From: an uncultured Eubacteriales bacterium
GTDB taxonomy: Bacteria; Bacillota; Clostridia; Christensenellales; Aristaeellaceae
Length of the DNA: 60,731 bases
Direction of reading: 5' to 3'
Assembly (NCBI GenBank): GCA_902778995.1
Contig: CACYZW010000005.1
Span: forward strand, 1-60,731
This document shows, one piece after another, positions 1 through 8,300 of this stretch (its first letter is position 1; every line of letters starts with the position of its first letter). The position numbers and the translations under genes are program-made. The notes below the pieces were generated by a model, which saw only the letters and a list, made by a program, of their open reading frames with translations, was not told where the DNA came from and ran no database searches.

Positions 1-147
1 TCTCAATTAAAAATGGAACAAGATGTGGGATGGATTTTTCGTTCTGGCAACGCGGAACGGAGGGAGGCGATGCAGCGCATCGTTGACCGGAGTGACGCAA
101 AGCCAGGGCGAAAAAGGCGCCCACAGATGTTGCATTTTTATTTGAGA
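1..147. repeat. MITE-like element with terminal inverted repeats (second family)
   Basis: Bases 1-29 (TCTCAATTAAAAATG followed by GAACAAGATGTGGG) are an imperfect inverted copy of 120-147 (CCCACAGATGTTGC then ATTTTTATTTGAGA), matching at roughly 24 of 28 positions. The 90 bases between them hold no credible gene and contain a small palindrome GATGCAGCGCATC near 69. A short non-coding unit with long terminal inverted repeats is typical of a MITE. The left end touches the window edge, so the true border may lie outside. No second copy was seen in the window. Confidence 0.5.
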
Positions 148-152
148 AGAGT

Positions 153-189
153 ATTAATGCGCCATGAGCATTGTGCGGTGTTTCCTTAA
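153..189 (+). repeat. Solo right end of the TTAAGGAAA-type MITE
   Basis: This stretch (ATTAATGCGCCATGAGCATT then GTGCGGTGTTTCCTTAA) is nearly identical to the right end of the full-length copies at 41560-41725, 47786-48118 and 56483-56648. The left part of the element is missing here and its place is taken by the other ITR element at 1-147, suggesting nesting or deletion. Confidence 0.7.
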
Positions 190-303
190 GTCTTCCCTCA
201 GGCTAAAAACAGCGAAAGCCGTCCCCGGAATCGCCGGTTCAGTCTGAGAGAAGTATAATGAGGCCGTGGTTTGGACGCGGCGGCCCCATGCTTTGTTCCC
301 CTT

Positions 304-954
304 CTATTCGCTTTGGCCTGCCGTCAACAGCAGCGGCAGCAGCGTCGCCAGGTCCGCGGCATCCAGCTTTTCGCTCGGGGGAAGCCCATATTGGGCCTGT
401 ACCGCCTTCAACGCGGCGATGGTCTTGGGGCCCACGATGCCATCCACCGCCACCTTCTGGCCGAAGGCCACCAGCATTTGCTGCAAGCCCCTGGCCGCGT
501 CGCCCCGGCTCCCCTCGCCCACCGTCTCCCCGGCGCTCAGCGCATCGTAGAGGGCGCGGTAAGCGTCGATCCCCAACGCCTCCAGCGCCTCATCGACCTG
601 CGGCCATGCGTCCGGTGTCGCCGCCGGCGCTTCCAGCTCGGTGCGCTCCACTTCGGGAATCTCGGGCACCTCGATCTTCGGCTTCTGCGTCGGGGCAGGC
701 GTGTGTATCTCCGGCACCTCGATCTCGGGCACCTCCGGCACCTCGATCTGCGGAATGACGGGCGCGTGAATCCGCGGTATGCTGAAACGGCTGAGATCCA
801 CCCTGGACGGATCGCCGGCTCCGTCGCTTTGCGCCTGCGGCGCGGCGGTGGCCTGCGGGCCGGCGGTAGCCTCCGGCACGTCCGGATCGGCCAGCGCCGC
901 CGTCGCGCACAGCACAACCGCAGCGGCCAACAGTATCAAGCGTATTTTTTTCAC
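304..954 (-). CDS. Secreted peptidoglycan-binding domain protein
   Basis: The product is about 216 residues. I start it at the GTG at 954 because a GGAAGAAGGA ribosome site lies just upstream and the protein then opens with a clean signal peptide (KKIRLILLAAAVVLCATAALA). A proline/glutamate-rich linker with repeated EVPEI units follows at about residues 75-130. The last ~65 residues resemble a PG_binding_1 fold, with the usual LQxxL...VDGIVGPKTIAALKAVQ pattern. It probably acts outside the membrane, bound to cell wall. It faces the same way as the next three secreted or membrane proteins. No catalytic domain is visible, so it may be a wall-binding accessory protein. The fold call is from motif resemblance only. 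Confidence 0.72.
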   Translation of the reverse strand: MKKIRLILLAAAVVLCATAALADPDVPEATAGPQATAAPQAQSDGAGDPSRVDLSRFSIPRIHAPVIPQIEVPEVPEIEVPEIHTPAPTQKPKIEVPEIPEVERTELEAPAATPDAWPQVDEALEALGIDAYRALYDALSAGETVGEGSRGDAARGLQQMLVAFGQKVAVDGIVGPKTIAALKAVQAQYGLPPSEKLDAADLATLLPLLLTAGQSE

Positions 955-1041
955 TGCATATCCTTCTTCCGTCATAACCAAAACGCCCGGATGCCGCAAA
1001 ACGGGATGACCCGCGCAAACAGGGCACAGCGGTGAATCCCC

Positions 1042-1872
1042 TCAGCCAACGCTCTCAGGCATTTCGCCGCGCTCAAACCGCATGCCCTCGCCGGCGTTCT
1101 CCTTCGCGTCGTTCCAGATCAGCATGCCGTCGCCGTCTATGGTAAAGGTCGCCGCGCCGTCCTCGTATTCCGTGACCCTGGATGCGACCTCCCCGTCCTC
1201 GCCATAGGTGACGACGGCCTTCACGCCGGGCTCGTAAGCGCGCATCTCACCCTTGATCCCGTCGTAGGCGCAGGCGTAGTTCCATTCGGCGCACTCCCAG
1301 GCGCTGCTGCCCCAGGTTATTTCCACGCCGAAGCTGCCGTTCTCGCGTTCGGTGATGTCTATGGTGGCGCGCCCGCAGCCCCAGCGTCCGACGAACGCCT
1401 GGGCCGCCTTCCACTCGGCTTCCTCGGCCGCTTCGAGCCGCTGAAGCTCAACGCCCCTGGCAAGGCCCTCGGAATCGTTCCAGAGCAGCTTCTCGCCGCC
1501 GTCAAAACAGAATTCGGCGGTCAGATCCCCGGCGACCTGCTCCGACTTCATTTCCTTCGCCGCCTCGTCATAGTGCTCCAGGGCGCGCCTGCCCGCCTCG
1601 CAGACCAGCACGTCCTTCCCGGCGTCGTAGCGGCAGCTGTCATAGTGCCATACGTTGGTCTCATCGTTGCCCATATCCAGCGTGGCGCGGCAATGAAACG
1701 CGCCTTCGTCATACCAGATTTCCACGGCCATGCCGCCGTCCACCCAGGTATCCGAAAAGCGATCGATGATCTTTTCATCCACCGCGGCGTCGCTGCCCTC
1801 GGCCACGGCAAAGCCCAGCAGGGCAATGGCCCCGACCAGCAACAGAGGAATCCATTTCTTCATCATAATCAT
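1042..1872 (-). CDS. Hypothetical secreted protein
   Basis: The protein is 276 residues from the ATG at 1872, chosen because AAGGAGG lies seven bases upstream. The signal peptide is MIMMKKWIPLLLVGAIALLG. After it I recognise no named family. The mature part is acidic and rich in Trp, Glu and Asp, and two halves share similar phrases (VEIWYDEGAFHCRATL near the start; VEITWGSSAWECAEW and MLIWNDAKENAGEG later; also KLLWNDSEGLARG in the middle). This suggests two or three related beta-rich modules, each ending in a WND(A/S)(K/E) motif. It sits between two other exported proteins on the same strand. A lipocalin-like or copper-resistance-like beta barrel is possible but unproven. Confidence 0.6.
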   Translation of the reverse strand: MIMMKKWIPLLLVGAIALLGFAVAEGSDAAVDEKIIDRFSDTWVDGGMAVEIWYDEGAFHCRATLDMGNDETNVWHYDSCRYDAGKDVLVCEAGRRALEHYDEAAKEMKSEQVAGDLTAEFCFDGGEKLLWNDSEGLARGVELQRLEAAEEAEWKAAQAFVGRWGCGRATIDITERENGSFGVEITWGSSAWECAEWNYACAYDGIKGEMRAYEPGVKAVVTYGEDGEVASRVTEYEDGAATFTIDGDGMLIWNDAKENAGEGMRFERGEMPESVG

Positions 1873-1988
1873 AGCGATGCCTCCTTGCGATAACGCCCCG
1901 GAACAGCCCACTGTCGTTCCCGTCGGAGAGATTATACGATGCGAACCGTCACAAAAGCATCACACGCTCAGGACAGCGCGGCCTGGCA

Positions 1989-2900
1989 TTACCTGCGCTC
2001 CACAAAGCGCGACGACACCCAGCCCTTCGTACCCTTGTAATTCACATGGTACCAGGTCACGCCCCGCGCGTCCTGCTCCGTGCGATCATAGGTCAGCGTC
2101 ACGCCCTCGTCCACGACGCAGCGGGACTCATAATCCAGGCCCGCGCCTGCGCGCAGATGCACGCTGCCCGTGGTCCGAATCCGCGCGTCCAAAGAACCGT
2201 CTTCCCTGGCGTACACCGAGGATATCCATCCCCTCATTCCGGCATAGCCGACGCGATACCAGGTCACGCCCCGCGCGTCCTGCTCCGTGCGGTCATAGGC
2301 CAGCTCCGCGCCCTCGGGCACGATGGCCCTGGAGGAATGCTCCAGAGAAGGGCCGCTGCGCAGATGAACGTCGCCGATCGTCGTCACCGTCCCGGCAATG
2401 TCCGCCGTACCAGGGCGGACATACCGCGAGGATACCCACCCCGACTTGTCCCTGTAGCGAACGCGATACCATGTCGAACCGTCCCTGTCCTCGGCAATCC
2501 TGTCATAGGGCAGCACCGTGCCCGCGTCTATCACCAGCCGGGAGGCGTACTCGTTCCCGGGGCCCGAACGCAGCCGGGCGTCGTTGGTCGTCGTGATCAC
2601 CGCGTCCGATTCGCGCTCCCGCTGGACGAGCTTCGACGAAACCCAGCCGCGCCGCCCCTCATAGCTGACGCGATACCACACCACGTCCCGGTCATCCTCG
2701 CTCGTGCGGTCAAAGGGCAGGCGCGTCCCTGCTTCAATGGAACAGATGACCCTGTAATCCAGCCCCGGGCCCTTGCGCATGTTCAGCGATCCCGTCGTCG
2801 TCACATGGCCATCGGCCTGGGAAGCCGGGCACAGCAGCCACAATATCAGCAATCCCGTCGCCAGCGCGCGACGGATCGTCCCGCCGTATTTCGTCCTCAC
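1989..2900 (-). CDS. Secreted protein with four bacterial SH3 domains
   Basis: The 303-residue product begins at a GTG preceded by GGGAGG. A signal peptide (ALATGLLILWLLCPASQA) is followed by four tandem SH3b domains at about 31-95, 98-165, 168-235 and 238-303. Each has the LRxGPGxxY...TWYRVxYxxxxGWVSS signature of SH3_3 wall-binding modules. Repeats 3 and 4 share the phrase RTEQDARGVTWY, and their DNA is almost identical around 2046-2095 and 2260-2309, pointing to a recent duplication. There is no catalytic domain, so it probably recognises peptidoglycan or a peptide ligand outside the membrane. Confidence 0.82.
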   Translation of the reverse strand: MRTKYGGTIRRALATGLLILWLLCPASQADGHVTTTGSLNMRKGPGLDYRVICSIEAGTRLPFDRTSEDDRDVVWYRVSYEGRRGWVSSKLVQRERESDAVITTTNDARLRSGPGNEYASRLVIDAGTVLPYDRIAEDRDGSTWYRVRYRDKSGWVSSRYVRPGTADIAGTVTTIGDVHLRSGPSLEHSSRAIVPEGAELAYDRTEQDARGVTWYRVGYAGMRGWISSVYAREDGSLDARIRTTGSVHLRAGAGLDYESRCVVDEGVTLTYDRTEQDARGVTWYHVNYKGTKGWVSSRFVERR

Positions 2901-3074
2901 AATGACCTCCCACAGCCATACCGGCCCGTTCTCCGACGCCCCTTCGGGGCAATCGCAGCCTCTGTGTCAATCATAGCACATTTTCGCAGCGGTGTACAGC
3001 CTCAAATTCACCCTTCAAGGCAACGACGCCAAAACTGCGGAAGTACTGCTTTCGTCCGCAGGGACGTCCATTTC

Positions 3075-4238
3075 CTACCTTCTCCTTCGCTCTATGCCGG
3101 TCTTTCTGTAATACTCCGCCTTTGCCTCGTACATCGCCAGATCCGCCTCGTGTACCAGCTTCTCCGACGTCAGGTCCGGATAGTCCTCGGCCAGGGCATA
3201 GCCGGCGGCCAGGTGCAGCGCCTTCACCTTTTCCCCGTGCCACTTGTTCGCCTCCCGCTGCAGGCGGCTCAGCGTCACATCCGCGCTCACGCGGTTCATG
3301 CTGTCGGTCAGCACGACGAATTCGTCACCGCCGGTTCGGAAGCACCTTCCCGTAATGAACGCCAGCCGGATACACCGCGCCGCGCCGAGAATCAGCTCGT
3401 CGCCGGCCTCGTGTCCGATGGTATCGTTGACCTTTTTCAAGCCGTTGATGTCGATGGTGAACGCGGCGAAGCCCTCCGGCAGCGCGCCGGCGGCGTCGTA
3501 TTCCTTCAGCGCTTTGGAATAGGCGTATCGGCTGTAGACGCCCGTCAGCGTGTCGGTTTCCAGGGCAAGCTGCTGCTGGAACACAAAATCGTCCGTCGCC
3601 AGCTGGGAAAACTCGGTATAGTGAATAAACATCAGCGCGGCCCCGATGGTCAACCCGAGGTAGGCCGTGCGAATGGCTCCCGAAAAAAACTCCTGCAGGA
3701 AGATCGCCGTCACCACCAGCGCCAGGATCCCGTAGAGCGATTTTCGGTTCTGCCTGCGGAACGACCTGCCGTAGAGCACGAACTGTATGGCCACGACCCC
3801 GATGATCGCCATGCTGACGATGAGGAACACGCCGTACAGCGGGCCGTGAACGTAGTGGTTCTGCGCGTCAATCGTCACCATCCAGCCGGTGAACAGGGAC
3901 ACGATCTGAAACACGGTGTTCGCCACGAGTATGCCGTTCAGCGACCTCTGCCATTTGTTGCTCAGGTGCATCTGAAAGACCAGCGCGCCGCCCGCCATGG
4001 GCGTGAGGATGTAGTCCGCACATTTGATCGATTTCAAAATCCACGCCGGCACACGGGCGTCTCCGTCCAAATAGACGCCGCACCACTCCGCCATTGCGGA
4101 AAGGGCAATCAGCGCGTAGGTGAGATAGAGCAGCCGTTTATCCGCGCCGGGGATGCGGGCATTTTCATATATCAGAACGCTGAGCACCGCCAGCGTCATC
4201 AGCGACAAGAGTATGATTGAAGAATAATAGTTGATCAA
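3075..4238 (-). CDS. Membrane diguanylate cyclase (GGDEF)
   Basis: The product is 387 residues from a TTG at 4238, with GGGAG eight bases upstream. About seven hydrophobic segments fill residues 5-215, and a GGDEF domain follows at about 225-385 with DINGLKKVNDTIGHEAGDE and an intact GGDEF motif (RTGGDEFVV). It should make cyclic di-GMP from two GTP at the inner face of the membrane. The RxxD inhibitory site that normally lies upstream of GGDEF is absent (the residues are FITG), so product inhibition through that site is unlikely. The HD-GYP protein at 11431 could be its opposing phosphodiesterase. Confidence 0.87.
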   Translation of the reverse strand: MINYYSSIILLSLMTLAVLSVLIYENARIPGADKRLLYLTYALIALSAMAEWCGVYLDGDARVPAWILKSIKCADYILTPMAGGALVFQMHLSNKWQRSLNGILVANTVFQIVSLFTGWMVTIDAQNHYVHGPLYGVFLIVSMAIIGVVAIQFVLYGRSFRRQNRKSLYGILALVVTAIFLQEFFSGAIRTAYLGLTIGAALMFIHYTEFSQLATDDFVFQQQLALETDTLTGVYSRYAYSKALKEYDAAGALPEGFAAFTIDINGLKKVNDTIGHEAGDELILGAARCIRLAFITGRCFRTGGDEFVVLTDSMNRVSADVTLSRLQREANKWHGEKVKALHLAAGYALAEDYPDLTSEKLVHEADLAMYEAKAEYYRKTGIERRRR

Positions 4239-4300
4239 AGCGACATTCTCCCGTGTCCGTTATTACCTTCTGCGAATCTTCATACCAGCATTCACAGTAA

Positions 4301-4329
4301 TTGCGTTATCAATACCTCTGTGGTATAAT
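4301..4329 (+). promoter_or_regulatory. Sigma-A type promoter for the MBL-fold gene
   Basis: TTGCGT at 4301-4306 and TATAAT at 4324-4329 are separated by 17 bases. The promoter lies downstream of any upstream in-frame start, which supports starting the gene at 4417. Confidence 0.75.
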
Positions 4330-4416
4330 CATACCATTAAGACCCATCTCCGGGTCAAGGCACTTTTATGTCGCGAGACGTTAATTTTATTTATGTCATC
4401 GGGTGGTGAACGCGCT

Positions 4417-5241
4417 ATGATACAAAAGCTGGAAATGACCGTGCTGATCGACAACGTAGCCGATGCGCCGTTGGCCGGCGAATGGGGGCTGAGCATACTG
4501 ATCGACGCGGACGACAGGCGCATTTTGCTGGACACCGGGGCAAGCGGCCTGTTTGCGCAGAACGCAGCATGCCTGGGCATCGCTCTCGACAGCGTCGATA
4601 CCGGCGTGCTCTCCCACGCCCACTACGACCACGCGGACGGCCTGGACACCTTTTTTTCGATAAACCGAAGGGCGCCGTTCTGGGTGCGGGAGGGAACCCG
4701 GGAAAACTGCTTCGGGGTCAGGGACGGCGCGCTGCACTACATCGGCATTCACAGGGGATTTCTGGAGGAATACGCCGCCCGCATAAAATACGCCCGCGGC
4801 GTACAAGCGCTCGCGGACGGCATATGGCTGGTCCCCCACCGGGCGGCGGACTATTCCTCCATCGCGCTGCGCAGCGACCTGTACACCGTCGATGGCGGCA
4901 GGCGTCGCGCGGACGATTTTTCCCACGAGCAAAGCCTGGTCATCGAAACGCAGCGGGGGCTGGTCGTCTTCAACAGCTGCTCCCACGTGGGCATGGCGAA
5001 CATACTGGCGGACATTCGGGAAATGCTAGGCCGCAGCGATGTCTGCGCCTACGTGGGCGGCCTGCACCTGTACAAGCTGACGGACGAGGCGCTGGACGCG
5101 CTGTGCGCAGAGATCGAAGCCACGCCCATCGAACGCATCCTTACCGGCCACTGCACGGGCGACCACGCCTTCGACCTGCTGAAAGCAAGGCTCGGGGCGC
5201 GAATCGGGCAGTTCTCCTCCGGCTTCAGCTGCTGTTTTTGA
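4417..5241 (+). CDS. MBL-fold metallohydrolase
   Basis: The 274-residue enzyme starts at the ATG at 4417, after GGTGGTGA. It contains the metallo-beta-lactamase metal motif HAHYDHADG (residues ~63-71), followed by SCSHVG, GGLHLY and TGHCTGD, which supply later metal ligands. This pattern matches the COG1237 group, related to archaeal enzymes annotated as dihydropterin-linked ribofuranosylaminobenzene phosphate synthases, but bacterial members are mostly uncharacterised. It is cytoplasmic, with no signal peptide. It stands alone on the plus strand and is convergent with the giant gene; a 20-bp perfect hairpin lies between them. The substrate is unknown. Confidence 0.85.
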   Translation: MIQKLEMTVLIDNVADAPLAGEWGLSILIDADDRRILLDTGASGLFAQNAACLGIALDSVDTGVLSHAHYDHADGLDTFFSINRRAPFWVREGTRENCFGVRDGALHYIGIHRGFLEEYAARIKYARGVQALADGIWLVPHRAADYSSIALRSDLYTVDGGRRRADDFSHEQSLVIETQRGLVVFNSCSHVGMANILADIREMLGRSDVCAYVGGLHLYKLTDEALDALCAEIEATPIERILTGHCTGDHAFDLLKARLGARIGQFSSGFSCCF

Positions 5242-5268
5242 TTGGCATCCCTCAAGCGGGCAGGCCGC

Positions 5269-5317
5269 TAAGGAAACACCGCACAATGCTCATGGCGCAT
5301 TGTGCGGTGTTTCCTTA
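5269..5317. repeat. Perfect 20-bp palindrome made of two MITE ends
   Basis: TAAGGAAACACCGCACAATG at 5269-5288 is perfectly complementary to 5298-5317, with the loop CTCATGGCG. The sequence equals the right end of the TTAAGGAAA element joined to its own inverted copy. It lies between two convergent genes and may serve both as terminator and as a minimal form of the element. Confidence 0.75.
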
Positions 5318-5341
5318 ATTTGCCCTGAAGCGGGCATCTCT

Positions 5342-8300
5342 CTATACGCTCGCCCGACGACGCGTCCACCACAGCAGCGCCAGCGCAACGGCCGCCACCG
5401 CCAGATACAGCGGCAGGCTGGTGTCGTCGCCGGTGGGCACCCTGTCCCGCACGGTGAGCGTGACCGTCTGGCTGATGATTTGCGTCCCCTCCGCATCGGT
5501 CACGACGCATCTGAATTTGCAGCCGTCCCATTTCTTCTCAACGGCCTCGCGGCTGAGCGCCGGATCGGTAAAGCCGGGCAGATCCACCCATTTCCTGTGC
5601 TTTTCGTCCCACACCTGCCACTGGTAGCTATAGGGCGGCACGCCGCCTCCCACCGCGACCTCGAAGGAAACGTCCTCGCCCTCCTGAACCGTCTCGTCCT
5701 CGGGCTGCTCTTCAAAGTGCAGCGGTACCCCGCCGCCCAGGTACACCGTGAATTCGTTGTTGGCATAGACGCTTTCATCCCGGTTCACGGCGCAGACCAC
5801 CACCCGTGCCCGCTGATGCGCCTCGGGATCGGGCACCAGGCTGTCGAGGGGCATCGTGAAGGTATGGGCCGCCCGACCCGCCACCGCCTGGGCATAGAAG
5901 GGCAGGTCGATATGATAGGGCTTGTCCACGCCGTCCACATACACCGAACAGGTCAGCTTGAATCTGTCCTTCGTATCGGCGAAATTCACCAGGCAGATGT
6001 CCAGCAGCTCCGTGCCGTCGCAAGCGCTGTACTGGCGGTGCTCCACCTCCAGGTCGTGAATGGCGGTATTCAGGGCGACGCCCTCCGGCGCGTCCACGGC
6101 GCTGGCGATCAGCCCGGAGCTGACGGCGTTGGCGAAGGCCGCGTTGGACATCAGGCCTTCTGTCTGCAATACCAGCCTGTCGCCGCTTTCGTCCAGCGCC
6201 CAGGTGAGCTCATGGGTCGCGGCGGCGTTGGCCGCAGTACCGGCAACGGGCGCGACCCCGGCGGCGTTGGCCAGCGCGCCCTGCCAGTTGGCATAGGATG
6301 AAATCCCGGCAACCCGCATGTACAGCGTCCTGTCGCCGCTCCAGTTTTCGGGGATTTTCAGCGTCCCGGTGAAGGCCGCAAGCGCGCCGGGCATCAGCAT
6401 GTCGGTCTGCACGAAATTGGTTTTCGCGTCCCGCTCGGTCATGCTGGAACGCCACGCCTCCCCCTTCTTCTCCGTCAGATGCAGCGTCTGCTTCTGTTCG
6501 CTGAGCACCCAGTCGCGCTGGCGGGTGGTATAGTCGAAATCGCTGTTGCGGTAGATGGCCTGCCGTCCCTTGGGCAGCGTCACGGACTGGGTGGCCCCCA
6601 TCATGGTCAGGGTGCTGTTTTCGGGCCTCAGGCAGTCTGCGTGAAGCGTCTCCACCACCTCAATCTGATCGCCTTCCTGGACGTACAGCTCCAGGTCGAA
6701 GGCGGAAACGCCCATGTTGCCCTCGTTCATCAGCGCGATGCTGGCGTCCTCGAAATCACCGGCGGCCACGGTCAATTCCTCCACGACCATATCCTTTATC
6801 GTCAGCACGGGCCTGAGGGTCATCGGGAAGCTGTACAGCGTCATCGGCTGGGTCTTCCGCGAGCCGTCCTCGGGAATCGGCGTGGCCGTGAAATAGCCCT
6901 GTCCGTCGGTGGTCAGCAGCACGTCGCGGGGAACGATGCCGTCTTTCAGCGTAAATTCGGAAAAGACCGACGGGGTGGACATGGTGTTTGTGGCGGGGTC
7001 GTAGATCGTCACCCACACCCGCCAGGTATCCGGGTCGCTGTCCTTCTTCTTCTGCGCGGTGGAAAGCCAGTAGATATAGGGCGTGCCCCTGACCGTCGCC
7101 ACCCGGAAATCGGAGGTGGGCATGGCGATGTCGTAGGCGTAATCCGTCAGCTCATAGGTAAGATCCCGGGTGCCCGCGCCCTGCTTCCCGCCGATGTGCA
7201 AGCCCTTCAGCTTGTAGTGCTTCGCGCCGTCGGCGTCGGTCTCGCCCTCGGTGTAGAACAGCGTCTGGGCATAGGACTTCCCGTCCGAGCCCACGGTCTG
7301 GACCATCTCGAAGCCGCCGATGTCGCCCTTGCGCAGCGCGACGGCCTGGCGCTTGGAATCCACGACCTCCCATTCGTATGTGCCGGGGATCTGCCTGGTG
7401 GTGACCGGCGCGACGTTCATGTCCCAGTCGTACATCTCGATGGCGCTCTCGCCCTGGACGCCCTCCCTTGGCCGGCTCAGGGCCAGGAAGCTGAAGCTGA
7501 GGCACGCCCTGGCCGACTCGTCCACGCTCGCCCCGTGGCCCCTGACGCCGGAGCGCAGGTTGACGCGCTCATGGTCCTCGCCCAGGGCATTCTTGATCGC
7601 GGCGTCGGACAGGAAGAACAGGGGATGCTTGCTCGTGCATTCGAAGCAGGTATAGCGCTTCTCCCCGTCGCCGTCGTCGATCTTCTCGGCGTAGCCGTAC
7701 ACCTCGAAGGTGTCGGGATTGCCGCCCTCGTCGTAATCCATCCTGGCGTATTCGATGTGGGGCGCCGTGAGGCCCTGGCGCATGAGCATGGACTGTATTA
7801 AATTGGTCCATATGTCCTGGGCGTTGCCCGGCTCGACCAGTGTGAGCTCGCCGCTTTCGTCCACGCCCAAAAGAAGTATGTAGGCGCAGGTATTGCCGTT
7901 GCCTATCCTGTTTTCCTGCGGATAGCCGTCGTCGTCGAACGCCCTGGCGCTGCAGGCCACCACGACGATCACCTTGCCGTCCGACCACACGTCGGAGGCA
8001 TAGTCGTTGAATGAATCGGCATGTCTGATTCTTCCGTTCACGATGCTCGGTACGGCGGCGAGGGTCAGCGCGTCCTGCAGGGAGCCCTTTTTGCCGGTAT
8101 TGACGTCCACGTAGCTCACGCGGTCGCAGGTTTTTTCTTCACCGCTGTCCAGCCTGGCCACGGCCTTGCCCAGATAGAAGGCGTAGGTATGGCCGCCGGC
8201 GAAGCCCACCTTGATGGTGCTGTGGGCGCTGACCTCGTTGGTCAGTATCGCCTTTGCCGCCGGCGCCAGCTGGGGATAGGCCGCCGGCTCCTGGGTGGCG

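Noticed and set aside
2046-4220. Long plus-strand open frame of 724 codons
   Set aside because: It is antisense to the SH3b and GGDEF genes, and its product is low-complexity Arg/His/Gln sequence typical of a shadow frame in high-GC DNA.
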